A DNA stretch of 39,404 bases from Acidobacteriota bacterium. Lineage in GTDB: Bacteria > Acidobacteriota > Thermoanaerobaculia > Gp7-AA8. This document shows, piece after piece, positions 1-7,014 of this stretch. Every line of letters begins with the position of its first letter. The first letter of the stretch is position 1. The stretch spans positions 1 to 39,404 of the forward strand of contig JACPDH010000046.1 of NCBI GenBank assembly GCA_016184115.1. The letters are read 5' to 3'. A model generated the notes under the pieces. The model had not been told where the DNA came from, ran no database searches, and was given only the letters and a program-made list of their open reading frames with translations. Made by a program: the position numbers and the translations under genes.

Positions 1-206
1 TGCTTCGGATCGAAGATCTCGCCGTTCGCGGTCGGACGCCCGGCGAATTCGTCCCCGTACCAGCTGGCAAGGCCGCGAAGCTCGACGACCTCACCGGGAG
101 GCGGAGGCGCCGGTCTCGTCGTCGCGCATGCCGCCAGCCACAGTGCCCCGAGCGCAAGCAGCGGCCACGAAGCCGGGTGCCAGCCACGTACGGAGTGTGA
201 GATCAA
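1..206 (-). CDS. rlpA: RlpA-like double-psi beta-barrel lipoprotein (3' end outside window)
   Basis: Reading the minus strand from a TTG at 206 gives a short N-terminus, a hydrophobic stretch ending in the lipobox LAAC, a proline-rich linker and then the start of an RlpA barrel: GLASWYGDEFAGRPTANGE, matching the family pattern ASWYGxxFxGxxTANGE. RlpA proteins are outer-membrane lipoproteins; some are septal lytic transglycosylases acting on denuded glycan, others only bind peptidoglycan. The window edge removes most of the barrel and any SPOR domain, so enzymatic activity cannot be judged. The TTG overlaps the purB stop as TTGA, implying translational coupling. The family call rests on this motif and the lipobox; the TTG start is inferred. 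Confidence 0.82.
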   Translation of the reverse strand, partial: MISHSVRGWHPASWPLLALGALWLAACATTRPAPPPPGEVVELRGLASWYGDEFAGRPTANGEIFDPK

Positions 207-1639
207 ACCCGCACCTCGCCGACCTCGTCCGCGACGAGATTGCGCCTACTCGCGAGAATCGGATCGACATCACTCTCGAGGAACCAGCCGACCTGCTCGG
301 GAGAGAGCCCGACGAACTCCGAAGGTCGAGCGAGCGCGCGGACGTCGTCGTCATTCAGTTCGATCGCCGGGTCGCTGGCGATCCGCTCGAGAAGGTCGTT
401 GTGTTGCGCGCCGCTCTTGATCGCATCGACAGCCGCCATCGAGTGAACGCGCACCCGCTCGTGCAGCTGCTGGCGATCGCCGCCGCGCCGCACCCCTTCC
501 ATCATGATGTTCTCGGTCGCGATGAACGGCAGTTCACGCGCCACGTTCGCTTCGATCACTTCTTCGTGCACCACGAGTCCGCCGACGATGTTGTCGTAGA
601 GCAACGCAATCGAGTCGGCAGCGAGGAACGCCTCGGGGATCGCAATGCGCCGATTCGCCGAGTCGTCGAGCGTCCGCTCGAACCACTGCGTCGCTGCCGT
701 GTGCGCCGGGTTCTGCGTGTTGATGATGAGGTGCCGCGCGAGCGAATCGATCCGCTCGGCACGCATCGGGTTCCGCTTGTATGCCATCGCCGAGGAGCCG
801 ATTTGCGACTCCTCGAACGGCTCCTCGATCTCGCGCATGTGCTGCAGCAGGCGCATGTCGAACGCAAACTTCGACGCCGACTGTGCAAACCCGCCGAGCG
901 TCGCCACGATCTGAGCATCGACCTTGCGCGTGTACGTCTGTCCCGACACCGGATAGCTGCGTGTAAATCCAGCCTTCGCGGCGACGAGCAGCTCGAGCTT
1001 CCGCACTTTCTCCGCGTCGCCGTCGAACAGCTTGAGGAACGACGCCTGCGTTCCGGTTGCGCCCTTCACGCCGAGGAGCCCGATCTGGTCGAGCCGGTAC
1101 TCGAGCTCGTGGAGGTCGATGAGCAGGTCGTGCAGCCAGAGCGTCGCGCGTTTGCCGACTGTCGTCATCTGCGCCGGCTGAAAGTGAGTGAACGCGAGGG
1201 TCGGGGTCGACTTCCATCGCCACGCAAAGTCGCGAAGTCGCGCGATGAGCGTCACGATCCGCCGTTGCATGATGCGCAAACCTTCGCGCATCTGAATCAG
1301 GTCGGTGTTGTCTCCCACGAAGGCCGACGTCGCTCCGAGATGGATGATCCCCTTCGCTCCCGGAGCCTGAAGCCCGAAGGCGTGCACGTGCGCCATGACG
1401 TCGTGCCGCACCTCACGCTCGCGTTTCTCCGCCTCCTCGTAATTGATCGTGTCGGCGTGTGCACGAAGCTCGGCAATCTGCTCTTCGGTGATGGGGAGGC
1501 CAAGCTCGCGCTCTGCTTCCGCGAGTGCGATCCAGAGCTTTCGCCACGTCGTGAACTTGAAATCGGAGGAGAAGACGCGGGACATATCCCGCGATGCGTA
1601 CCTTTCGGTAAGCGGGTTCGAAGGCTTGTTGCGATTCAC
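203..1639 (-). CDS. purB: Adenylosuccinate lyase
   Basis: Cleaves SAICAR to AICAR and adenylosuccinate to AMP, each with release of fumarate, in cytosolic purine synthesis. The fumarase/aspartase-superfamily signature GSSAMAYKRNP is at about residues 281-291, and the TFTHFQPAQ-like segment (LAFTHFQPAQ) holds a conserved active-site region. The sequence resembles the eukaryotic ADSL-type subfamily (YAS..MS near the N-terminus; KRNPMRAERI) more than the E. coli type. I choose the GTG at 1639 (478 aa): the frame stays open to an ATG at 1690, but the extra 17 residues are not family-like, and a TATAAT box lies 6 nt upstream of the GTG. The 3' end overlaps the RlpA-like gene. The family call is secure; the start is not. 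Confidence 0.95.
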   Translation of the reverse strand: MNRNKPSNPLTERYASRDMSRVFSSDFKFTTWRKLWIALAEAERELGLPITEEQIAELRAHADTINYEEAEKREREVRHDVMAHVHAFGLQAPGAKGIIHLGATSAFVGDNTDLIQMREGLRIMQRRIVTLIARLRDFAWRWKSTPTLAFTHFQPAQMTTVGKRATLWLHDLLIDLHELEYRLDQIGLLGVKGATGTQASFLKLFDGDAEKVRKLELLVAAKAGFTRSYPVSGQTYTRKVDAQIVATLGGFAQSASKFAFDMRLLQHMREIEEPFEESQIGSSAMAYKRNPMRAERIDSLARHLIINTQNPAHTAATQWFERTLDDSANRRIAIPEAFLAADSIALLYDNIVGGLVVHEEVIEANVARELPFIATENIMMEGVRRGGDRQQLHERVRVHSMAAVDAIKSGAQHNDLLERIASDPAIELNDDDVRALARPSEFVGLSPEQVGWFLESDVDPILASRRNLVADEVGEVRV

Positions 1640-1645
1640 TCCCGG

Positions 1646-1651
1646 ATTATA
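1646..1651 (-). promoter_or_regulatory. Candidate -10 box (TATAAT) of purB
   Basis: A perfect TATAAT on the minus strand ends 6 nt before the GTG chosen for purB, which would put the transcription start at the start codon. No good -35 is visible and there is no usable Shine-Dalgarno sequence, consistent with a leaderless message. Confidence 0.5.
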
Positions 1652-1755
1652 GGCCGGTCCCGGGTGGAGGGAGACGATTTTTTGTAGCAAAAAGAGAGGG
1701 CGAAATGAACGGCATAGAATGCTGCATCAACGATGCAAACAAAGACGCCGGTTAA

Positions 1756-2145
1756 TTAGTGCTCAATTTGCTGCCGATTCTCGAGGCGTCGAAGCTGTCC
1801 ACGCCCATCCCTGGCGACCTCGCCGTTCTCCTGCAGCACGTAGACAATCTCTCCTTCGCGCGACATGCCGAGGTCTTCGCGGGCGATCCGTTCGACCGCG
1901 AGCGTCGATTTGCGCAGGCTGGCGATTTCGCCGCCAAGCGTCTGATTCTCGGCTCTCAGCCTGTCGACGTCACCTTGCAGGGCGGCGACGCGCTGCCGCG
2001 ACTTCTGCAGCTCCGCCATCCCTCCCTTGCTGAAGAGGAACGACACGAGGAGCACGATCGAGACGACGCTCGACAGGAGGATGACCGCCTTGAGGGTGAC
2101 CTTGGAACCGGCCTTGGAGCCGCCGACTGAATTACGCTCGCTCAA
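1756..2145 (-). CDS. FtsB/DivIC-type septum formation initiator protein
   Basis: A 129-residue bitopic protein: a short Ser/Lys-rich cytoplasmic N-terminus, one membrane segment at about residues 19-41, then a predicted coiled coil (about 45-82, rich in Leu, Gln, Arg and Glu), and a C-terminal patch (ERIAREDLGMSREGEIVYVL) typical of FtsB/DivIC, which usually carries 'ARE.LGM...GE.V'. Family members join FtsL and FtsQ in the divisome. Here it lies upstream of purB in the same direction with a 116-bp gap to the chosen purB start. The palindromic element at 2157-2346 occupies its upstream region, so its promoter may lie in or be displaced by that element. Assignment is to family, not to a specific orthologue. 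Confidence 0.82.
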   Translation of the reverse strand: MSERNSVGGSKAGSKVTLKAVILLSSVVSIVLLVSFLFSKGGMAELQKSRQRVAALQGDVDRLRAENQTLGGEIASLRKSTLAVERIAREDLGMSREGEIVYVLQENGEVARDGRGQLRRLENRQQIEH

Positions 2146-2156
2146 TCGATACCATT

Positions 2157-2346
2157 CTAGTGTAGTGTTTCGTTAATCCCTTGCCTTTCGTTGCGGCGGA
2201 ATGGAGCCGAATTCGCGAAGCGCCGACGAGTCGATGTGGTACATCGGCGAGGAGGCGCGACAAAGAAAGCGGCTCCATTCCGCCGCAACCCGGAGGGCCC
2301 GTTTGTGCTCTGCGAAAGGCAACGGATTAACGAAACACTACACTAG
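2157..2346. repeat. 190-bp palindromic MITE/PATE-like element
   Basis: The ends 2157-2190 and 2313-2346 are inverted copies (34 bp, one mismatch at 2180), both ending in CTAG. Inside, 2191-2209 pairs with 2270-2288 (GCGGCGGAATGGAGCCG core) around a loop with a further small palindrome, and the right arm carries extra sequence able to form a GC-rich hairpin (GGGCCC). There is no ORF. It lies between the FtsB-like start and the wzt 3' end. Architecture matches a non-autonomous palindromic mobile element; no clear target duplication was seen. Confidence 0.75.
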
Positions 2347-2351
2347 GGTCG

Positions 2352-2374
2352 GAATCGAGAATTGAGAATTGCCA
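2352..2374. repeat. Heptad-periodic tail beside the wzt stop codon
   Basis: GAATCGA-GAATTGA-GAATTGC, three 7-nt units, lies 4 nt beyond the wzt stop codon. It belongs to the heptad class seen at many gene ends in this window. Confidence 0.6.
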
Positions 2375-2378
2375 ATCC

Positions 2379-3749
2379 TCAACTCGACTCGTCCGAATCG
2401 TCCAGCTCTCTCAGCGTCTTCTCGATCTCCGGTGGCACATCGCGCCTGCCCGCCTGCGCCTTCTCGAGCGCGATGCCACCGCGGAACGTCCACTCGTGCG
2501 GCGGACGGTAGATGCCGACGTCGTGGAGTCCCGAGCCGACGATGAAGCGGATCGCGCCTCGTCGATAGTCGTATGCGCGGCCATTCTTCGTGTGGATCGC
2601 GACGTCGAGCCGGTAGCTCCCGGCGACGAGATCGAGGGAAGGCATGATGAATTCGACCGACCCTTCCCCTTCGAGATTCCCGGGCCTCCACCCTTCGATC
2701 TCGGTGTTCGTTCCATACACGCAGGTTCCGTCGGCATGGTAGATCGCAACGCCGAAGACGAAGTCGGTCTGCGGCGTCCGCGCTGCCACGTCCATCCGGA
2801 CCGTGACGGGGTTTCTTCCGCCTAACGCCACGAGCTGGCGGCCCCGTTCGTCGCGTAACGAAACCTCGGTGATCAGCGCCTCCCCCGAGCCCCAGCGCTC
2901 CTCTTCGAGTGGGTCGTTCTCCGCCGGCTCTTCGGCCGGAGCTGCGGCAGCGCTTCCCTGCTCACCCCTGATGATGGGAACTTCGCTGGGAGCAGCCTGA
3001 TGGTTTCCCGCAACCTCCTGCAGATAGGCATCGACCACCCTCGCCGGATCGCCGATTGCCGCCATCGCCCCGCGCTCGATCCAGACCGCGCGGTCGCACA
3101 GCTCCTTCACGAGCGGGAGTTGGTGCGTGACGAAGACGAGCGTCGTGCCGCGCGCCTTCATCTGCTGGATCTTTGCGATGCACTTCTGCGAGAACTCTTC
3201 GTCGCCGACCGAGAGCACCTCGTCGACGATCAGAATCTCAGGGTCGACATGGACCGCGACGGCGAAGCCGAGCCTCACATACATCCCCGAGGAGTAAGTC
3301 TTCACCGGTTGGTCGAGGAATTCGCCGATCCCGGAGAATTCGACGATTCGCTCGAAGCGCCGGTCGATCTCCTTCCGCGAGAGCCCGAGCATGATGCCGT
3401 TGATGTAGATGTTCTCCCGGCCGCTGATCTCGGGATGAAACCCTGCGCCCAGCTCGATGAGCGCCGAAACCCTGCCGTTGACGCTGACGAGCCCCTCGGT
3501 CGGCTTCAAAATCCCGGAAACGATCTTCAACAGCGTCGACTTGCCCGAGCCGTTCCGACCGATCACGCCGAATGCTTCGCCGCGCGCGATGTCGAACGTC
3601 AGCCCTCGGAGCGCCTGCACCGACCCTTCGGGCTCGGGGCGGAGATCGCGCTTCAGCAGCGCGCTCTTGAGCGTCTGAAACTGCGTGCGCCGCCCGAAGA
3701 GGCGGAAGCTCTTCGAGAGGCCGCGCAGCGAAATCGCGGGCGAGCTCAT
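2379..3749 (-). CDS. wzt: Polysaccharide ABC exporter ATP-binding protein with Wzt-type C-terminal domain
   Basis: A 456-residue protein with an N-terminal ATPase: Walker A GRNGSGKST (64-72), the short signature YSSGM (152-156) typical of polysaccharide/teichoic acid exporters, Walker B EILIVDE (171-177) and switch His209. An acidic linker (about 255-290) leads to a C-terminal beta-rich domain (about 300-435) like the Wzt domain that recognises the non-reducing end of an O-polysaccharide before export. It overlaps wzm by 4 bp (ATGA), so the two are co-translated. With wzm it exports undecaprenyl-linked glycan across the inner membrane. The glycan is unknown: the only other glycan genes here are the GT4 at 8891 and rfbD at 27848, neither linked. 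A GTTAGGC heptamer in the CDS forces a TTA codon. Confidence 0.93.
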   Translation of the reverse strand: MSSPAISLRGLSKSFRLFGRRTQFQTLKSALLKRDLRPEPEGSVQALRGLTFDIARGEAFGVIGRNGSGKSTLLKIVSGILKPTEGLVSVNGRVSALIELGAGFHPEISGRENIYINGIMLGLSRKEIDRRFERIVEFSGIGEFLDQPVKTYSSGMYVRLGFAVAVHVDPEILIVDEVLSVGDEEFSQKCIAKIQQMKARGTTLVFVTHQLPLVKELCDRAVWIERGAMAAIGDPARVVDAYLQEVAGNHQAAPSEVPIIRGEQGSAAAAPAEEPAENDPLEEERWGSGEALITEVSLRDERGRQLVALGGRNPVTVRMDVAARTPQTDFVFGVAIYHADGTCVYGTNTEIEGWRPGNLEGEGSVEFIMPSLDLVAGSYRLDVAIHTKNGRAYDYRRGAIRFIVGSGLHDVGIYRPPHEWTFRGGIALEKAQAGRRDVPPEIEKTLRELDDSDESS

Positions 3750-4540
3750 ATCGCCTCCGCGAGCGTGTCGCGCAAACGGTCGAAGACGACGAAGCCGGTG
3801 GCGAGCGACGCGATCGCCCAGAACGCCATCAGCACGGCGTCGACGAGCGTCGGGGGCCGGCCGAAAACGAAGATGTCCTGGAACCCTACGACGAACGGCG
3901 TCATCGGGTTGAGGCGGAGCGCAGTGCGCATCAACTGCGACGGAATCTTGTCGAGCGAATAGATGATCGGCGTCAGAAAGAAGCCGAGCTGCAGGAGATT
4001 CTGAACGAGATCGCGAAGATCGCGAAAGAGCACCGAGGCCGACGAGACCGCCAGCGCGATGCCCGCCACGAACAGCGCCTGCAGAATCATCAGAATCGGC
4101 ACGAAGACGATCACCGGATGAAACGGCACCTTGCCTAACGCGAACGCGATGATGAACGCAGCGAGCAGCACCGGGAGCGCAAGAGCGAAATGAACCAGGT
4201 GCGACAACACGACCACGATCGGCAACGCCTCCGCCGGGAACATCACCTTCTTGATCAGCCCCGCGTTTCCCGAGATCGCGACGGTCGACTCCATCACCGA
4301 TCCGGAGAAGAAGATCCAGGGAAGAATCCCAGCGAACAGGAAGAGCGCGTAGGGCGAGATGTCGGGGCGCGGGAAGAAACGCGTAAAGACGAGCGTGTAG
4401 ACGCCGAGCAGCAGGAGTGGATTCGCAAGCGACCAGAAGTAGCCGAGCAACGAACCGCGGTACCGGGCCTTCAGGTCACGCGATGTCAGTGTCGTGATCA
4501 GCTGGCGGTGGCGGGCGAGGACGACGAGCTGGGGGAGCAT
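3746..4540 (-). CDS. wzm: Polysaccharide ABC exporter permease (ABC-2 type)
   Basis: A 264-residue integral membrane protein with about six hydrophobic segments (around 33-53, 65-85, 107-130, 145-170, 180-200 and 233-252). The N-terminal RDLKARYRGSLLGYFWSL is characteristic of Wzm/TagG/KpsM permeases, where it forms an amphipathic interface helix. It dimerises and pairs with wzt, which it overlaps by 4 bp. The start ATG follows a purine-rich GAGGG. The upstream gap contains a heptad-repeat hairpin that probably ends transcription of the FHA gene. A GTTAGGC heptamer in the CDS gives a TTA codon. Confidence 0.93.
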   Translation of the reverse strand: MLPQLVVLARHRQLITTLTSRDLKARYRGSLLGYFWSLANPLLLLGVYTLVFTRFFPRPDISPYALFLFAGILPWIFFSGSVMESTVAISGNAGLIKKVMFPAEALPIVVVLSHLVHFALALPVLLAAFIIAFALGKVPFHPVIVFVPILMILQALFVAGIALAVSSASVLFRDLRDLVQNLLQLGFFLTPIIYSLDKIPSQLMRTALRLNPMTPFVVGFQDIFVFGRPPTLVDAVLMAFWAIASLATGFVVFDRLRDTLAEAI

Positions 4541-4572
4541 CAGCGGCCCTCGGGGGGCGAACTGAGCGTTGA

Positions 4573-4655
4573 GAACTGAGAATCGAGAGATCGCACGGAC
4601 TCCGGGTCCCGCCGCATCGTCAATCTCTCAATTCTCAATTCTCGATTCTCAGTTC
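4573..4655. repeat. Heptad-repeat inverted pair (probable terminator)
   Basis: 4573-4588 (GAACTGAGAATCGAGA) pairs perfectly with 4640-4655. The right arm is a run of 7-nt units (TTCTCAA, TTCTCGA, TTCTCAG). It lies 11 nt beyond the FHA gene stop, so a terminator role for that gene is plausible. Confidence 0.65.
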
Positions 4656-4666
4656 GGCCGGCGACG

Positions 4667-5269
4667 TCAGTCGGCTTCCGTAACGATCAGCATGATCGTC
4701 GTCGTCCCGATCTGGAACTCAGCATGGTTGTAGAGCTCCACGGCGCCCGTGATCTTTTCGCCCCCGACCATCGTGCCGTTCGTCGACTCCATGTCGTAGA
4801 GCAGAACGGCCGGATCACGCACCTCGACGCACGCGTGACTGCGCGACGCCTCGATGTCGTTGAGGATCAGATCGCCCGCCGAGCGTCCGATCACCGTCTT
4901 CGTCGTCTCGATCCGGAACACCTTCCCGGCATCCGGGCCGTCGAGAATCGCGAGCGAGTAGCGCTTGTCTTCGGGGAGCTTCGGGCCCGCTTCGATCTTG
5001 TCCGTCGTTCTCGGCGGTACCTTCGCCTGTGCGGTCGCCCCCGATTCGGGTGCGATATATGCGCCCCCGCGCCGTGCGACCGTCGAGTCGAACCGCTCTT
5101 CCGATGAAGGAACTTCGTGCGCTGCGGCGGCAGACGCCGCGTATGACGGGTTCTTCACGTCGAAGACCGTCTGGCATTTCGAGCAGCGAATCTTCTTGTT
5201 CGGCTTGCCGTCGAACCGATCCTCGCTGTACTGATACTTCGCCGCGCATTGCGGGCACTCGATGACCAA
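4667..5269 (-). CDS. MJ0042-type zinc-ribbon protein with C-terminal FHA domain
   Basis: A 200-residue protein. The N-terminus is a zinc ribbon of the MJ0042 class (CPQC at 5-8, CSKC at 29-32), followed by a low-complexity linker (about 45-105). The C-terminal FHA domain has the canonical phosphothreonine-binding residues GRS (128-130), SRSH (142-145) and STNGT (162-166). FHA domains read Ser/Thr kinase signals; a kinase partner is not in this window. The start is TTG, preceded by GAGGA. No membrane segment is present, so it is probably cytosolic. The architecture is common in delta-proteobacteria and acidobacteria, but the cellular role is unknown. Confidence 0.9.
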   Translation of the reverse strand: MVIECPQCAAKYQYSEDRFDGKPNKKIRCSKCQTVFDVKNPSYAASAAAAHEVPSSEERFDSTVARRGGAYIAPESGATAQAKVPPRTTDKIEAGPKLPEDKRYSLAILDGPDAGKVFRIETTKTVIGRSAGDLILNDIEASRSHACVEVRDPAVLLYDMESTNGTMVGGEKITGAVELYNHAEFQIGTTTIMLIVTEAD

Positions 5270-5298
5270 TCTGGGATCCTCGATCTGAACTCTCGACG

Positions 5299-5328
5299 AC
5301 GATAGCAGACGCTAGAAAATGGTGTCAA
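5299..5328 (-). promoter_or_regulatory. Candidate sigma70 promoter of the FHA gene
   Basis: TTGACA (5328-5323) and TATCGT (5304-5299) are 18 nt apart, about 30 nt upstream of the TTG start. The -35 is perfect and the -10 matches 4 of 6. It faces away from the larE promoter. Confidence 0.5.
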
Positions 5329-5397
5329 TTCACGTGGAGTTTGCGATTCGTGACTTTGAGCGTCGCGGAGCGCTCCTATTCGCGGGCTTCAGCAGCA

Positions 5398-5403
5398 TAC
5401 AAT
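5398..5403 (+). promoter_or_regulatory. Candidate -10 box (TACAAT) of larE
   Basis: TACAAT ends 7 nt before the larE ATG, placing transcription initiation at about the start codon. No Shine-Dalgarno sequence separates them and no convincing -35 is seen. Confidence 0.5.
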
Positions 5404-5410
5404 CGCGCCG

Positions 5411-6241
5411 ATGAGCGTCCGGCCGATCGACGTCACACCCGATTTTCTTCTGTCGAAACTCGAAGACGCGCTTCGCAAATCGGAAGGCGTCGTCGTGGCG
5501 TTTTCGGGCGGCGTCGACTCGGCCGTTCTCCTCGCCGCCGCCGCCCGCGCGCTCGGCAGCCGCGCGATCGCCTTCACGGCCGACTCCCCGTCGATCCCTC
5601 GCAGCGAGCTCGAAGCCGCGCGGAAACTTGCCGCGTTGCTCGGCGTCGAGCATCACGTCGAGCAGACTTCGGAGCTCGAGAACGACGACTACAACCGCAA
5701 CGACGAGCGCCGCTGCTACTTCTGCAAACAGACCCTGTTCGAATCGGCGCGCGCCTTCGCTGCAAGCCGCGGCATCGCCGACGTCGCCTACGGATTCACT
5801 GCCGACGATGCCGGCGACTACCGGCCAGGCCAGCAGGCCGCCGCCGAGTGGTCGATCCGACGACCTCTTTTCGACGCGGGGCTGGGGAAACGGGAGATTC
5901 GCGCAATCGCGCAGCATCTCGGCCTCGAGATCTGGGACAAGCCGGCGGCGCCCTGCCTCGCCTCGCGCATCCCGTACGGTTCGCCGGTAACCGAGGAGAA
6001 GCTCACGCACGTCGAGCAGATGGAGGCTCTTCTGCACGAGCTCGGTTTCCGCGTCTGCCGCGCGCGCTACGACGGAGCGACGATGCGGCTCGAGCTCGAG
6101 AGCGACCAGCTCGCCCGGGCCGTTACGCCACCGATCAGGCAGCGAATCCTCGCCCTCGCAACGTCGCTCGCGATTCCGCTCGTCACGCTCGACCTCGAAG
6201 GCTTTCGGTCCGGCAAGCTCAACCGGGAGATCGGCCGTTGA
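5411..6241 (+). CDS. larE: ATP-dependent sacrificial sulfur transferase LarE
   Basis: A PP-loop ATPase of 276 residues, the usual LarE length. The PP-loop FSGGVDS is at 31-37. LarE adenylates the pyridinium biscarboxylate made by LarB and donates sulfur, sacrificially from a conserved cysteine in characterised enzymes, to build the nickel-pincer nucleotide. C182 in APCLASRIPYG is the equivalent position by motif; an extra pair C102/C105 (RCYFCK) is also present. The last codons overlap the larB start (TTGA). Only larE and larB are here; larC and a LarA-type client enzyme must lie elsewhere if the pathway is complete. PP-loop relatives such as NAD synthetase are excluded by the PCLASR motif and the larB neighbour. 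Confidence 0.93.
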   Translation: MSVRPIDVTPDFLLSKLEDALRKSEGVVVAFSGGVDSAVLLAAAARALGSRAIAFTADSPSIPRSELEAARKLAALLGVEHHVEQTSELENDDYNRNDERRCYFCKQTLFESARAFAASRGIADVAYGFTADDAGDYRPGQQAAAEWSIRRPLFDAGLGKREIRAIAQHLGLEIWDKPAAPCLASRIPYGSPVTEEKLTHVEQMEALLHELGFRVCRARYDGATMRLELESDQLARAVTPPIRQRILALATSLAIPLVTLDLEGFRSGKLNREIGR

Positions 6242-6987
6242 CGCTGCACGAGATTCTCGACGCCGTCGCGTCGGGCACGATGTCGACGGACGACGCCGAG
6301 GCTCGACTCGAGTCGTGGGGCTTCATTCGCATCGGGCACCAGAAGCTCGACGTGCATCGCCATTCGAGGACGGGCGTGCCCGAAGTGATCTACGGCAAGG
6401 GTAAGACTCTTGCGCAGCTCGACGAAGTGGTCGAGGCGGCCGCGGAGAGAGCGATGCGGCTGCTGATCACGCGACTCGACGGCGACGTTGCCGCGGAGCT
6501 CGGCCGCCGCCATCCGATGCTGAGGCTCGACGCCGCGTCGGGGCTCGCCGAGCTCGGCGAGCCGCACCCCGCCGCGCGAGGCCGCGTCGCCGTCGTGAGC
6601 GCGGGCGCTTCCGACCTTCGCGTCGCCGAGGAAGCTGCGGGCACGCTCGCGCATTTCGGAATCGAGACGATGCGCGCCTACGATTGTGGCGTCGCGGGGC
6701 TTCATCGGCTCTTCGCGCACGGCGACGAGATCGCCTCCGCAGACGTGATCATCGTCGTCGCCGGCATGGATGGCGCTTTGCCTTCCGTCGTCGCGGGCGT
6801 GTTCCCTCGACCCGTCATCGCCGTACCGACGAGCGTCGGCTACGGCGCCGCGTTCGAAGGACTCTCGGCATTGCTCACGATGATGAACTCGTGCGCCCCG
6901 GGGGTCACGGTCGTGAACATCGATAACGGGTTTGGCGCCGCCGTTGCCGCACGGGCGATGCTGGCGATGAACGAAACGCGAAGTTAG
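6238..6987 (+). CDS. larB: Nickel pincer cofactor biosynthesis protein LarB
   Basis: LarB carboxylates and hydrolyses nicotinic acid adenine dinucleotide, the first step to the nickel-pincer nucleotide. The frame is open far upstream, but the LarB-like sequence begins at TTG 6238 (LTLHEILDAVASG), overlapping the larE stop as TTGA and giving 249 residues, the usual length. The C-terminal half is the PurE-like domain: a VAVVSAGASDLRVAEEAA stretch, a DCGVAGLHR segment and VIAVPTSVGYG with the conserved SxGYG. The stop codon lies inside GAAGTTAGAACGC, a heptad tail like those at other gene ends. The M49 gene follows after 27 nt, so all three probably share one transcript. Confidence 0.93.
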   Translation: MTLHEILDAVASGTMSTDDAEARLESWGFIRIGHQKLDVHRHSRTGVPEVIYGKGKTLAQLDEVVEAAAERAMRLLITRLDGDVAAELGRRHPMLRLDAASGLAELGEPHPAARGRVAVVSAGASDLRVAEEAAGTLAHFGIETMRAYDCGVAGLHRLFAHGDEIASADVIIVVAGMDGALPSVVAGVFPRPVIAVPTSVGYGAAFEGLSALLTMMNSCAPGVTVVNIDNGFGAAVAARAMLAMNETRS

Positions 6988-7014
6988 AACGCAACTCTTC
7001 ATGAAGGAGCCTAC

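Noticed and set aside
128-1687. 519-aa open frame on the plus strand
   Set aside because: It is the antisense shadow of purB: low-complexity Arg/Glu/Leu composition and no domain, while purB has clear motifs.
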